Source of the DNA: Penelope pileata
Taxonomy: Eukaryota > Chordata > Aves > Galliformes > Cracidae
Direction of reading: 5' to 3'
Assembly: GCA_013396635.1 (NCBI GenBank)
Contig: WBMW01003180.1
Span: forward strand, 134,927 to 198,926
Length of the DNA: 64,000 nt
Shown here: one piece after another, positions 23,853 to 38,000 of the stretch
How the letters are laid out: each line of letters begins with the position of its first letter
How positions within the stretch are numbered: position 1 is the stretch's first letter
The notes under the pieces: generated by a model
Seen by the model: the letters and a program-made list of their open reading frames with translations, nothing else
The model's database searches: none
What the model was told of the DNA's origin: nothing
Program-made: the position numbers and the translations under genes

Positions 23853-26688
23853 CTGGGAGAATAAAGCATAAGCAGGGGAAGGAGAAGTTTTTCTAAATAC
23901 AGGCTTCCCTGAATTGCCTGACTGTGCTCCCATCCAGGACTTTGCTTATCTGGTTCGCTTCTCTTTAATGGTACTGAGTGCATTACTCTTACAGAACTAA
24001 CAAATCAGAAATACAGGTACAGCTAAATGGATGTAAATTTAATTGGAAGAGAATGTTATATATATATAAATCATCAGGACAAATATCCCTTAGCATTTAT
24101 ATTGTGCTTTACATTTTCTAACTATTCTGTGGATTTGTTGTTTTTTAACAAGTGTGCATTGTGCTTGGAACTGCAAAGGCCATGCCCCATAAATCTTTCT
24201 CCTCTTGTTCTCTCTTATTTTCATTTATCAACCTAGATTTTTCCCCCTTTCCTCACCTTCACGATAAGAGTATGATTCGCAGCCTCCACATGCGTGCATG
24301 CAGTTTGGGTCATTTATTTTCCAGGTGTTCAACTCTTAAAGCTAGCTCTGAGGCTCAGTGCAGGGTTCTTTTGCTTTTGTGTATGAAAATTCTCACACTT
24401 AGGCACAGAGATCATAAACAAAAATTGGGCAGTCTGATGTCTTCCTTCTCTGGTTTCACAGGTGTTCATCTTGGATTCCAATAAATGAATGGTGATTTTC
24501 AAAGTACCCACATCCATTCTACCATCTCCTGCATACCGCCCCTCACAAAAATGAACTGTGATGAACACTGCCAGAATAGCAGAACCAGATCACACCCTTT
24601 GCAGTAGACCTTTGTAAGGAACAACAGCGACACCAGATAAGAAGTCGTTCCTTAATGCCTATTTAGAATTCACATACAATATTTGGTGTTACATGTTAGT
24701 ATCTAGCTGATTCACCAAAGGAATTGAAACCATGACAGTTTGCCTTCGCCACTTTTGAAAATGTGTTGCTAGGGGCTTATTTAAATGCTAATGAGTAAAT
24801 TGCAAGACAGCAATACATAATTAGGTCATTTCAAAAGAGTGGATCCTGAGGCTCTGCTGGTTCCAGAGTAGCCTTTAGTAAAGGAGCAGTGGTTTCCAGT
24901 AGGCCTTAACTAAGGAAAGGGAGCTGTATTTTCTCCTAGTTCTAGCAATGCCATGCTGGATGATGCTCAAGTCCTTTCATTCCTCTGTTCCTTCCTTTAC
25001 CAGTGTTTTAAAAGTTATATTCTCCTTTGCAAAGGACAGATGAGTATCATTTTTCAGAGAGCTCAGGAGGAAGCTTTACCAAGGAATCAGAAGTGATTTA
25101 GTCCTTGCCTCACTGTGTTTGCTGTTCACTTTTACACGAGGCAATTGGTAGCGATTCAGCTGATGGGGCAAGAGAAGCCAAAGATTCCCAAAATACGATC
25201 ACATTTAATTCAGGTGTATGACCATGATCACATCTCCAAAGCAAGTTGATTGTTTGGTAAATATACTTCCTTCTTGTAGGCAGTATGGGAAAGCTGGCAT
25301 TTTAGGAGGGATGTCGGCAAGACAATAGTAGTGAACAGATGGAGAATAGGTGCTGGAAAGGTCTTTCACAATTGGAGCCGTACTACCTTCAGCAGAGCAA
25401 GAGTGCCGTACAGGTAAACTGTGTCCATTTCCACTACAATACGGACTGCATTTCCAGGCCCTGAAAAATGGCAGATCTTGAGCATCCCGCTACCACCTCA
25501 ATTGCAAAGGAAGCACTGCACCAGTATGAACTTCTCATTGAGTTGAATTGAACCCATAATACAAAGACACAACTGAAAGGGTCTCCCAAAACAACTCTCA
25601 CATAAAAATTACATTTTACATCTAGACAATGCGCTCACTTCCCTAATATCTGATTTACCACTCAGTTATTGCTCTTCAGATTGTTATCTCGATTAATCTA
25701 GCTAATTCGATGAGTGTGGGAGCATTATGCCAACTTCCCAGATAATCCCAGTGAGGCCAGGTAGTGTTAGCATCTCAAAGCATGCTAGATGCTTCTCCGG
25801 ATCAATAAAGACCCATTCCTGTAGATCCTGCTACCTAAATATTCTACAGTTATGGTAACCTCTATGAATGCTTAGCAATAAATACCATTTTCCATGAAGC
25901 TAGTTCTGTTTCAAAAAGTAATCACTTGCATATGCATGGTACAACTGCTTTCTCCATAAGCCGATGTCACATCACCTCCTTCACTCTGTTCCTGTGGCAG
26001 CACACAGCAAGCAGTCATACACTAGTCTGTGGTTTAACCCACTATCTGAGGACATGAGCTAAATCTGTGTTGTTCTGCTCATGTATATGCACGAGGTCTG
26101 AAAATATTCAGAGAAAAATCCAAGAGCATAAGATGCATCAAAAAAGCATGGCAGAGTAAAAAACTCCTAGTAGCCAAGCAGCCCCCTGATTGCCTTGGGG
26201 AATACCTTGTACTTCCCGGGTCAGTTTTAAGGAGACAGGTTAGAAATGCAGAAGGTGTCTGGAGAGAGAAAACAGTCATCTTGTCACAATAGTGTCCTGG
26301 ACGTCAACACCATTCAGCGAAAATGAGTATAGATAACTGTCCTCTTATGCTCTAGAAAGTAGGTTTATGAAACTCCAAATGGCAATGTTAGTGTGGGATC
26401 GTTTGTGGTGTGTTCCCTTCCACCACATGCCTCCCTGGCAATCTCACCCTTCTCTACCTGGTGGACAGACTGGGGGTCAATTTTACTCTCGGTTTACTCT
26501 CACACTTCCACAGTACGCTCAAATCACGGATGTGGGTGCCATGGTAGCAGGACGACCCTGTTAGATGGACCTGCCTGTACTCGTGCTCCTGGGGAGCCTG
26601 CGGTGCATGGGACAAGAGTCTTAGCTCAGCCTTTCCTGCCCCTCCAGACACAGAGTGGTACACAGCCCAAGTGTTGTTTCATAGATCT

Positions 26689-27145
26689 TATAGAATTATA
26701 GAATCGTTAGAGTTGGAAGGAACCTTAAGAGGTTGTCTGGTCCAACTCCTAGCTAGACCAGGTTGCTCAGAGCCCAATCCAGTCTGATCTTAAATGTCTC
26801 CAGGGATGAGGCTTTCACTGCTTCTGTGGGCAACCTGTTCCAGTGCTTCACCACCCTTTCTGTAAGAAACTTTTTCCTTATATTCAGTCTAAATCTCCCC
26901 TCTTTTAGTTTGAAACAATTTCCCTTTGTCCTATCACCTCAGACCCCACTGAAGAGTCTGTCCCCCTCTTTCTTGTAGCCCCCCTTTATACTGAAAGGCC
27001 ACTATCAGGTCACCTTGGAGCCTTCTCTTCTCCAGGCAGAACAGCTCCAGCTCTCAGCTTGTCCTCACAGGGGAAGTGTTCCATCCCTTGGGCCATTTTT
27101 GTGGCCCTCCTCTGGATGTATTCCAACAGGTCCTTATATCTCAAC
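26689..27145 (-). mobile_element. CR1 LINE, 3' fragment
   Basis: It opens with ATAGAATTATAGAATCGTTAG, then AGTTGGAAGGAACC, TCCAACTCCTAGCTAGACCA, GGTTGCTCAGAGCCCAATCC, GGGCAACCTGTTCCAGTGCT, TGTCCTATCACC and GTGGCCCTCCTCTGGATGTA, ending near CAACAGGTCCTTATATCTC. This is the reverse complement of the CR1 3' UTR and end of ORF2, truncated at its 5' end (right side). The plus-strand frame at 26763-26978 is a shadow of it. Confidence 0.95.
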
Positions 27146-29096
27146 ATTATTTTAGCTTTATGGAGAGTATTAGCCATTACAAAATAATTTGTAGATGAGG
27201 CAATGACATAAAAAATTCAATATTACTTTATTAACTATCAGTTTTACAAATTCCTGACCATTTTACCCAACCTTGCCAAACACCTACAGTGTGTTGCACA
27301 AAACACTTGCAGTCTTGCAGGGTAACTTTGGATTTTTTCAAGACCCTTTCCACGCTTAAAACATGCTTTGCTGGATCAGACCTCAAACATTCAGGTACTT
27401 TTTAGCTCATTCATGTACCATAACAAGGTAGTTCATACTAGATTTTCAATTTACTTGTCCATTTCAGTAGTCATTCTTCACGACATGGGTAATATAAAGC
27501 TGCAAGCATTACTGTATCGTGGAACCATGGAACACTGACTACCAGCATTTCAGTTTGCCTCAGAAAAGAAATAGCATGTATCATTTGTAAATTTTAAAAC
27601 AAATTAAGTAACGTGGGAAAGGTATTAAATAGAGACGCCTTAAAAACAAGTGGGGAAACTCAGTCTTTCTCATTGTGTTAAGAGAGTGTGACAGCATATG
27701 GTACATAGTGGGTGGTTGTTCTAAACATAACATGTATGTGTTCGACCTAAAATGTTTTATTGGTTCCTACTTATGACAGCAGCAGCTAAAAATGAATAAT
27801 GACTGTTCTTTCTATATCAGCAGCGTGTAAAGACCCAAGGAAAAAAAGTTTTTATATGCATAAACATTTTTAAGCAGCCATAAGACTGTTTAACATAGAG
27901 TTTTCTACAAAGTACTCAAATGTAATGTTTCGTCTTCATGAAACCATAGTAGTACAGAATTATTAATTACCACTATTATTTCTATGTAATTCCAAAATAT
28001 GTCCAAAAGAGGTAATCATTTGCTCTTCCCCCAGATTTACTGCAGCTCTCGTGGGGACAACATCCTTTGAGAGTATAGATTTAAGGCACTACACTACGTG
28101 CCCAGGTTAGCTTAATACAAGGAAAAACACAAGTCATGACCACAAGTCTCCTAGATCTGCAGGAGACAACAATTATATCCCCATCATCATTGTGACCAAG
28201 TGCCTTATAAATGTGAAAACTGCACAGAGAGAAATCTCACCACTGTCCCCTCCCTTTTCCCCTCTGAGAGATATTATCATGGAAGGAACTCAGGCTGAAA
28301 CTGGGAAATCTTGCAGCGTACATGCTCCAAATAAGGCCAGCTCGTTACTAACCTGTCCTCCTGCGGCAGCGATTCCCACTTTGGAGGCCAGCTGCCAAGC
28401 ACGTTCCCTCTTCCTCCCACATGAGTTTCATCCTTGTGGTCAGCTGTTTCTTGGAAGCTAAGGAGCATAATTGATATTGCAGGCTGTGCACAGAATGAGC
28501 TTACACAACTTTGTGAACATGCTTTTCTTGCCCTCTCCACCCACCTTTCTCTAAAGCTATGTGTTTGGTGGGAATAACAGGATTCAGGTGTCAGCTCTGT
28601 AGGTGGAGCTCAGGTGCTCTGGCAGAGCAGTGTCCTAATCCCCTTACAGGGGATCAGACCATGCCCTGGTGACTGCCCATTGAGTGAGCTCAACAAAACA
28701 CCATGAGGGGCCCGTTCCTCACCCCCTGCATGCCAGCAGTGCCAGCATTACTGGCTGGTGAGGGACCTCTGGGTGTAAAGGGAGGCTCAGTGGTCAATCT
28801 GTGTGCTGGGAAAGCAGAGATGTTGCACATGTGCCTTCTGAATCCGTGTCACCTCTAAATTTCATCTCCCATGTAGCTCTTCTGGTATCTGCTGAGTCTC
28901 TGGTTACCGGGTGTTCAGAAAGCCATGTCTGGCCTGGTGGGTGTGAGATCATTCCCTAACCACTGGCTGTGAGAGGGATGAAGCACATTTTGTGTCTGTC
29001 CCAAAGCAGCACAGCAAATTTAGGAGATATATAGGCTTTGACACAAATTCAGAACTGCCTGTGGGTTCTGTGGCTGTTTTTGTGGGATGTTTTTTC

Positions 29097-29111
29097 GGTT
29101 GGGTGGGTGGG
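29097..29111 (+). repeat. G-rich run with quadruplex potential
   Basis: Reads GG-TT-GGG-T-GGG-T-GGG on plus, giving four G-runs with very short loops, followed by a T-rich stretch. A two-tetrad quadruplex is possible; the first run has only two G. No gene context. Confidence 0.5.
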
Positions 29112-29496
29112 TTGTTTTTTTTGTTTGTTTTTATTTCTTCACCCATATGACACAAATGCACACCTTTCCAAGAAAAGAACTACAAAGCCACTCAGCAGCC
29201 AGTGCCCTGACCTCAGGAGGATTGACGCCTATGGGCTGTACAAAAAGGTTTGAGGAGAAAACACCTGTCTTGTGTCCGTACAGCGCTTTCTCCCTGAGAA
29301 AGGAGAAAGCTCACCCACCCAACCTGCTGCAGTAGGCTTTTATCAGAGTTAGAGCACAAGAAAATCATCCTGGCTCGTCCAAGTCTGGAAAAGGAGACAC
29401 CGCTGAGGTATTTTGTCCTTTAATTTTTATTGTCATAAGAACCTCCTATCTCCTTATTCATAGAAAAGGATATCCAGCCCCACATCCGGAGTTTGT

Positions 29497-29520
29497 ATTA
29501 AAACCAATATTGGTTTTAAT
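29497..29520. repeat. 24-bp perfect palindrome
   Basis: The half-site ATTAAAACCAAT is followed immediately by its exact reverse complement ATTGGTTTTAAT with no spacer. Each arm contains CCAAT, so the palindrome presents two abutting, oppositely oriented CCAAT boxes. A perfect 24-bp palindrome is expected far less than once in 64 kb of random sequence. Confidence 0.97.
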
Positions 29521-32500
29521 GAATGATAATCTGACAAAGCATTCAGATAGCCTGACTATTATGAAACCTGTGCATCCTGATTTCACTGTTTATTATGTAT
29601 GTAGCCTCAAACACTTGAGCATGCTCTTAAAATGCCTGAGAGATTCTTGCCCCAGAAGATTCTAATCTTCTAATCTTCTAATGTACAAATCACTGAGCGA
29701 AGATATGCAAACTACTGTGGGGGAAAAGAAAAACAATCACAACAAAGACAAGTGTGGGAATTTGGTTGCAATAAAGTTATATGATCTCTGGTAATACGTA
29801 CATCACATTATGTACTTTTCCCAGATGAATTAGATTAGTTTACATTTATATAGCACCACTCATTTATTTTACTGATGCCAAATGCGTTTACACAGGAGGT
29901 ATCTACAAAGGTACTTGGGAAACTTTACATAGCATTGCAGTACAGTGGGCAGATAAATCCTGAGCATAGAGGACCAGCATTATCCCCACCTCTTGCAGCA
30001 CTGTGAAGTCACGTGTGATGTAGAAGGAAGAGTAAGGTCACAGAACACCCCAAAAGACTGAGGAGACAAGAAAAACTGTCAAAGAGCAGCTGTCACCTCC
30101 TTAGAAACTACTCTTCCAGCTGTATAATATTCAGATATGGGAGAAAGAATCTCTTGTTTATTAAACACAGAAATAGAAATTTGCTGTATCTGAGTTGTTG
30201 GTAGTATGATTACAAAAACTGACAGAATTTGGATTCACTTTGATAAAGCTCAGAATAATTAATATCAAAATTTCCAGTGGTGTTTTAGATTTGTTGTTTG
30301 AGACTACATGTATTTCTGGTAAAGAGTTTGCTCCAGTGCTTTACTTTAGTGGTATTAAAGGAGTTCTCCTATGTTAAAAGTTTTATATTTGGATGGGTAT
30401 TAAAATTAAAGGCAAACTTTATTAAATCACTGTAATATAGTAAATGTAATGAAATATGTTTTAAATTAAATGGTTTGGAAGGAAAATTTGTGTAACCATT
30501 GCCAAGCAAGGCTCTCTTCAGAAGTAAAACTGCAGTTTTAATATATAGTTCTTTCTGAGTCTTATGTAAATTGTCCAGTTTTTCTGTATTAAAAGGCTGA
30601 AGAAAGCATAGAAAACATTCATGTGGAAAGCATTCATTTCCTTAATTTTAAAGCATTTTTGTCTAACCAGTTTAAATACTAATTTGAAGTGCATAAAACT
30701 GAGAGGAAAGTCACCAAATATCTGCACACAGAAGGAACTCAATAGGTGGTATTTATGTGCCTGTCTTCAGTAAAGCACAATCTTCTTCTTCAATGGAAAA
30801 GGTTATGAAGCAGCTCAAGTTGCACAACTGAGTGAAGGCAGACAGCTTCTCTTCAGTTAGGAGTCCAGTCACAGTGGAGGAAGCCTGATGTAAATATTTA
30901 TTTTCTTTTAATAGGTTTCTGTAGGACCTAGACATGATTTATTTCAAGTGGGAGTACTGACAGCAGTTAAAATGAGAGAAGTCTTTTCACAGTTTTATTG
31001 AATGGATTCTATCAATAACATTGGAAGAAAAAAGTTACCTTAATTACAGACATTTAAAAGCTAGTGAAAACAAATCATGCTCCAAATCATAACTTTAATG
31101 CATTATTTCATAACGCACTGCACAGACAAATAAAACATATTGTCTTTCTTCTGCCTGATTTCCCCCAAAGCATTTCTTGTTGGGCCACATTGGAAATGCT
31201 CAGTACAACTGCATGGGTGGGGATGGGCACAAAACCCTTGACATGGGTGGTGAAGAGACTCGTGGAAGTGGCAGTGGGTTATGCAGATCAGGAAAGAGGC
31301 AGAGCCAAGGGAGATGAGAGTGGAGCTTTGTAAGAGTAGTTTTTGGGGAATATCTCTGCATAGCAGTTCCAAAGATGGCTTCAGCACAGAAAGGATGAGC
31401 ACGTTATGGAAATTCACAGCTGAGATGACATTGGGAGACATCTCATACATACTCTTACATACATAGGATGGACTTTCCCCTAAAAGGAGTCGGGATGGTT
31501 CCAAAAGTCATCTCCAACTGTGATAAACATGGGCACCAGTATTCACAGAGGCCACTGGAGCTGCCCTAACACAGCTTACAAGGCTGTCCTGGGGATGTTT
31601 TCTCCTGCTTGTGCTTCCTCCCTCGGGATCTGTGGTGGACTCTGCCTATTACACCAGGTCTTCCTATCATCTTCACAGCCCATTCACTCGAAGAGCTCTC
31701 AGACATAACTGACTGGTACTTGGAGGAGTGTTGTGTCAGTACTTGCCAAGCCCTCTCCTGTATCAGCTACTCAGAGTTAAGTACACGCTTCAATATTTTA
31801 CTGGATCCAGGCCCATTCTCACACACAGAAAACAGAGAGGGACAGCTAGGAAGGGTCAAGGAGTTATGGGACAGTGCTCTCTAGGAGAACACAAGAAATG
31901 CCATTAAATGGGATTAATTGCAAGAATTTTAAAAAACATTGATGCCATTATCCAGCTGTTGAGTGACCAAGTATCCAGTGTGCACACATTTCCAAAAAAA
32001 ATTAAATTATGGACACAGGGCAAGAAGTTGTCTAGCACACTGCTGAGTGCATGGGATTTATGTTAGAGTAGTTAGTATTAAATTACACTCACAAAGTAGT
32101 ATCCAAATATCAGCAGCTGTGACTTGTATCCATTATTTCTCTTCTCCCCCAGATATAAACCTTCCTCACCTTTTTAATTAGAAAAGCTGTTTATTGACAA
32201 TGACATGGAAACATTTTACATGTTGTTGTCTAAAAATGCCATTATTAAATAAGCAGTAAAGTATGTTCAGCGGAAAATAGAAATGACCTTTAAAACAATG
32301 TCAAGCCCACACACTCCATGAGTTTTGCATAGGTATGTGTTACTTTAAGAAGAGAAGTTGCTGTATATTACCAGTTACGTGACATGGAAAGCTGCTATGG
32401 AAAGTATCTTTGGTTAAAGAAGTGTAAGACAAATAAATAATTAAAAGCTAAAGTGCGTAACAATGCAGAACCGACTTACCTAGTAAACTACCAAATTCAA

Positions 32501-35000
32501 ACTTGATCATGGGAGGACTGATTTTATATTCACAGTAACTTGGATAAGGATGAATTTGTTTTTAATGTTGTAAAATATTTTATAGAAGTTAACTGAGGTC
32601 AGGACATCTGCCTTTTTGGCTGACTCATTCATCGCTTGCACGGCAGCCTTCTCACACGTAACAGAGAAGCACTGGAGTCATGCAAGGAGAGAAGCAGCAC
32701 AGAGAAACCCATGATGAGAGGCTGAATTCACCTGCATAAAAGTATGACATTTTTCAGAAACAAGCTACAGGAAAAAAAATAAAAGAATTAGGCAAGGATG
32801 GGTCTTCTCCTCTGCTTAATACCTGCCATGGAAATGAAAAGGTTGTGGGGGCGTCACTGGAGATGTCACACAGACCTGCCAATTCCAGACAATCAGCAGA
32901 TATTTTCATGCTACTATTGGCAGTGGTACCACTTTTTTGGTTTGTGTTTAGAGGAGGGAGAGGAAGAACACGTAAAGCTCTTTATATGACAACAGGGAAT
33001 AACAGCGACTTTGGTTAATAATTTTTGAAGTATTGTGGACTTATACCAAGAAGCCTCAATAAGCTGCTTTAATAAGGATGCAAAAGTAACTGGGCAAGAG
33101 ACCCTGTGCGTCATGTCTCTTGTGGAAGTCCTGGATCTGTAGGAGTTTTCCAGGAGCCACCACGAGAATATCCAACTTCAAAGTCTGTGCTGCTGGGTGT
33201 CTCTGCCAATGTGTCTGTCTATCACTGCTAAGAAACAGTCTTGCAAATCTATAGGCATTTTATTTTATAGCTGCAAAGAACGGTACAAGTTGTATTTGTT
33301 TTCTGTTACTTTTTGTAAAAACTGTGGCTGGGTTGGGAAGCAGGGTAAATCATTGTCTTGCGTGTTCTGTGAGGCTTACATGAAAGAGAGGACCCTGTGT
33401 TTGAGAGAGCACGAAGTGGGGCAGCCAGGAGAGCCACAGACCAGTGTTCCCTATGTGCTGGTGTTTTGCAGAACAGCATTTGGNTGCTTTCCTGACACAG
33501 ACTGGCTGTGTGGCTTCACTGCACCTCCAAAAGTCACTGAGCTGGTAGTGTGCAGCCTTGCCTGGAGGAGAAGGCCTACCTCCAGACATTCAGGATACAG
33601 AGGAAGATGGGTCAATAAATCTCTTCTTATTTTTTGAGCTTCATTTTGTAAAAATTGCCATTCAAACCACTCTGGATTTTAACAGCCCTTTCCATAGCTC
33701 TGGTGTCCTCTGCCTCAGGGAATACTTCCAGGCAGCCCTACCCAAAAGCTCTGCCTGAGGCAGGGTGCCAACACCCTTGCTCTCCATGGCAGAGCCCTGA
33801 CCCCAAGCTGGTCGGAGTGCCCAGGACTGCATCGCTGCTCGGAAAGCACCATAGAGGTGAAGCTATGGGAAAGCATGTCAGATGGGGCTCCAGCATGCCC
33901 AAGAGTTAACCAGACCCTTGTGTAAGGAAGGGAGTGACAGCTAGACTTTGAACTCAGTGTAACCCTGACGCAAGAGCTGAATGCTTTACAGGATCCTCAT
34001 TCTCAGATGTACCATGGGAACTGCACATGGAGGACAAGGGTTGATAGAAGGAGGGAGCAAGATGGAGATAAACACATGTTCTTTAGTAAATATGAGAGGT
34101 CTGTGGAGAGAGGGGTGGCAGGCCTATCTCATCAGGGATAGGCCAGAGAATAGTGCAGGGATGTGAAGGCAGTCCACCTAAGGTACTTACACAGAGGTTT
34201 GGTGGAGAAGTTTTCAACTAAGAAATTCTTCTTTGGAAAATGCCGATTCAGCAAGATCACTAGTTTTCATTGAAAACTACCTGTTCTAATTAAAGTTTAC
34301 TGAGAAAGCAGCCCTGAAGCACTGGATGAAATATGGAGACAAAGAAAGGGAGAGAGCCTTTGCAACATGTTGGTATTCAAAGCATCCAGTTAGCAGAGGA
34401 AAGATGTTTGACTCAATCTAGAGCAGAAATTGGAGCATGAATTTTCCTCCTAGTGAGTGAGTAACAAGGAAAACAAGGAAAATAGCAATATGTCTGAAGG
34501 ATATTCTATCTGGAATGTCTTTTAAATCTCAGAGCTTCCCAGGATAGGATAATTTTGCAGCAAAGATACCCGGTCTCTTGTAAATTTCCTTTCACATCTC
34601 AGGGTGAGTGTCTCTTAGAGCAGATACTCAAAAGCCCATTCCCACATGTGAGTGTGCCAGCTTGGGCCAGGCCACATGAACCCCCTGAGGTGAGTGTCTT
34701 CGTACTCTGCAGATGTACAGACAGTGACAGCAAATTTGCTAATGCTATTTCACGACTCCACTTGGGAACTCCTGAATGGCTGCATCATGAGGGGCCAAGG
34801 AGAAAGAGCTTTAAGGCATAGGCTACAGCTTAGCACGAGAGGCAGAGGAGCCGCTTCCACTGACTCTGAGACAAGAAAAAATTGCTCCAGCTTTACCTAC
34901 CTGAGAAGGCTGCTTGGGACGGTTGTTTCTTGGTTCTACAAATGGCCTGCATGTTGAACTGCCCAGCCCTCTCAGTGAGCATCACGCACTGTGTTCAGAT

Positions 35001-38000
35001 GTGGAGGAGATGAACAGAAATGATCCATCAGTGCATGCTGTGCCTCCCTGTCTGCCATGTGGCTGCTCCATCAGGAGGTACCAGCTCAGAGGGACAGGAG
35101 CAACGGCTGGGAACAAAGGCCATACCCTTCAACATGCAATGTGTGGAAAATCCAGAAGCAATCCAGGAGTAATGTCTGAACCTTGGACTCCTTCAACAGC
35201 GTAAGATGTGAATAATGACAGGATGACAGCTCATCCTCCTGTGTCTGTGCAGCTGTTATTCCTGCACTCACCTGAACCAAGTTTCAAGCAGCCACATGGT
35301 CAGATCATTGTGATCATCAAATAATAAACAGAAAAGATAAAGGTACTGCAAAAGAGATTGAGATCTAAAATGTCAAAAACCTCCTGGACTTAAATTCTTT
35401 GTTCCCAACCTCCTGGCATTTTGTTCTTTGTCATGCGTGTTTTCTCAATCACCCCAAAGGTCCTGTATAATCTGACCAAGCTCTATCACTTCCATTGTCT
35501 TTGCTCGGGACTCTGCTCCATCTGCCTCACTCTGCCACCACCACCTACTTCCAAACATCCCAGTCATGGTCATCCTTTCCAAGCTCCACTTCACAGCACA
35601 ACAGCATTTACCTGCCACTGCATGTCATTGTTTATCTTCTGAAAAACAACCTCTTCTGCAAGTCCTTCCCATCCGAGTTTCTTCTCCATTGCTGATTTTT
35701 AAACCCAGTTTGCCTCTGCCTGTGCTAAGTTAGACACTCTTCTGCGAACAAGGCCTCATTTTATTTGCTTTGTAAAACATCCATATACATGGATGGAGCT
35801 GTATAAATAATTAATACACACCTTAATTTAAAGATTATGAAGAAGAACGTGGTGATTGCTGCAGAAAGATTAATGTGCACAGAAATAACTCAACCAGACT
35901 ATAATTTTCTCTGGCGACCCATGAAAGAATTAACCCAAAGGAGGCCCCCTTAAGTACTTTTGCAGATAGCCCAATAAATTCCAGGTATGGCTTCACTTTG
36001 CATTCTTCATTTTCCTCTTTCTTCCAAGATATATCTGCCTATCTTATATGCAAGCATAAGTGTACCCTTGCCTGTCCTCTGTGGATAGTTTCTCCAAGTC
36101 ATTTCATGCCATGGGTTCTGCTAAATAGTGTAATTCTTTTCATGGTGCAGGCAGGGTAGCTGAAGAGCAGGAGGGGCAATTACCCACATAAATTCTTGCA
36201 GAGACTTCTAGTCATACAGTGCACAGCTCTCAAAACAAGGACTCAAAGCCCCATGGAAGATGGTTGCAGATGTGCTTGCTGGTCCTGGGCCTCTTACTTT
36301 CCAAACATGTTCTCAATCCCTGAGTTCAGTGCCCGCTGAGAGGTAGGACAGACAGAGCAGCACAGACAGAGGTCCATCAGAAAGCTGCACAAACCTCTCC
36401 AGGATAAGTTTGTCAGCCCAGTGCTTCGGCCAAGCTAATGAATCTTGCAGAGCGATGCATTATCAAGGAGTAGGCTGGTGCCAGCCAAGCTATACTGCTA
36501 CCCAGATCCCAAACTTGGTACCTACCATCTCATCTGGGTTCATCTTGGATCTGCCTCAACCTTAGGGGACTTGAGACACCTCAGCTGGGTGGGAGCTGAG
36601 TATCAACACACAGAGGCATTTTGCCACCCAGCAAGAAAACCCGCTGGGACTCCCAGCATGGCAGCTCAGTGACCATCAGTGGCAGCAGAAGTCCAAGACT
36701 TTTTTTTCCTGGGATCGGGAGATTTTTTTTGTAAACCTTCTGTTTTTTCTCTCCTTTCCTCCAAGATGCTGTAAGAATGGATGAGTCTGGATGAACTGTC
36801 GAGATTGTAAAGAGGGAGAGGGGCAAAGAAAGGAAGCGCCTATTGTTGGGGCAGCTAGACTGAACATATGCAGCGAGCCCAAGAGAGGAGAAAGATCTTT
36901 TTTCATCCGTCTCTCTAGCAGTGCCTTATAGGGAGAAGGTAATTTTATAATGGCTGGAGCTTTCTGATGCCAAAGGGGAATGAAGGAAAGTTTCTTAAAA
37001 GCCAAGAGCAGGCTTGTACCAGACATCATGGTAGCAGCAGCCGACTGCAGGACTGATTCTTTCCACCCATGGAAAAGCCTTCACAGGGAGCAGGGCAGAA
37101 GTGGTTTGGACTCTCAGGGCTGGCAAAGGAAGCGAAGCACATATAATCTGAGGTTTTATGACTAGGATGGGAACTGTGTCCTGTTAGGACCTGCAGGCTG
37201 GGTCCTTCAGAAGAGCATGCGCAGCTGGGCTCAGTGTCTCAGTCAGACACAGACAACTCTGATCACGATGACAAAATGACAGAATAAGTTGGCACAGAGC
37301 AGGACCACATCCAAAGGGCTTTCAGTCACCCCAAGAGGCCCCTGCACCCTGTTACCTCTGGCTCCTACACAAGCACATGTTGCTACCAGTTCTGCCTGTC
37401 CTGGTGGAACAGTGAAATGTGGAATGAGATGCAATGGAGGATCACAGAGAACAATGCGAAGTGTGTGGGGCTGCTTCTAGCTTTGTTAAAATCCATTTAT
37501 CTGTTTGTTTGTTTTTTCCAGATGAGACCTTCTGCATAACCTGCACCACGTGCAGGCCCACGGCATCCACACACCTTCCTGGTTAACTTCCTCTAGATCA
37601 GGGGGACATGCACCTGCCTGCCTGCTGGGGACGTTGTCACCACAAATTTGTCTCTGCCCTGAACTTCAACAGGAAAGAGAGGAAGCCTGGGAACGAAGCA
37701 GTGTGTCTCCTGCAACCGCCCATCTAACAGGGTCGTTGGTAGCTTACCCTCTCCTCTCAGCCCCTCTGAACCTCCCGTTGCTCAAATGCCACAACTTGCT
37801 TTTCTTCTCGCTGGATTTTAATCCTTCCAGTTCTTTCTGAAACTTTCCCCTGATCTCACAAAAACACCTCCAGTATTTTTAAAGCAATAAATCATCAAAG
37901 AAAGCTGATTCAGTTCCTTGCAGAAGATGTTCAACTTTCAGTGGGAGCTGGGGTTTTTCAGCGCTTTGCCAAATCAGACCTTAAAAACAGGCTCAATGGT

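Larger units (their letters stand above)
21692..26688. other. Intergenic sequence containing an exon-like cluster
   Basis: AT-rich unique DNA. The only item of note is the set of minus-strand exon-like segments at 23.2-23.9 kb described separately. An adenine run of 19 lies at 22921-22939 on plus. No known repeat family was recognised in 24.0-26.7 kb. Confidence 0.5.
27146..35000. other. Intergenic sequence, mostly AT-rich, no gene recognised
   Basis: Unique DNA, AT-rich at 27.2-28.0, 29.4-31.1 and 31.9-32.8 kb, and GC-richer at 28.2-29.3 and 33.4-35.0 kb. Notable items are a GGG-rich quadruplex-like run (29097-29111), a 24-bp palindrome (29497-29520), an 8-bp triplicate tctaatct (29661-29683) and an undetermined base at 33484. 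Open frames, including 133 codons at 31103-31504 minus and 146 codons at 33197-33637 plus, have no family features. Confidence 0.5.

Noticed and set aside
30753..30935. Acidic 60-codon minus frame that looks protein-like
   Set aside because: No homology recognised and no clear splice sites at both ends; too short to support.
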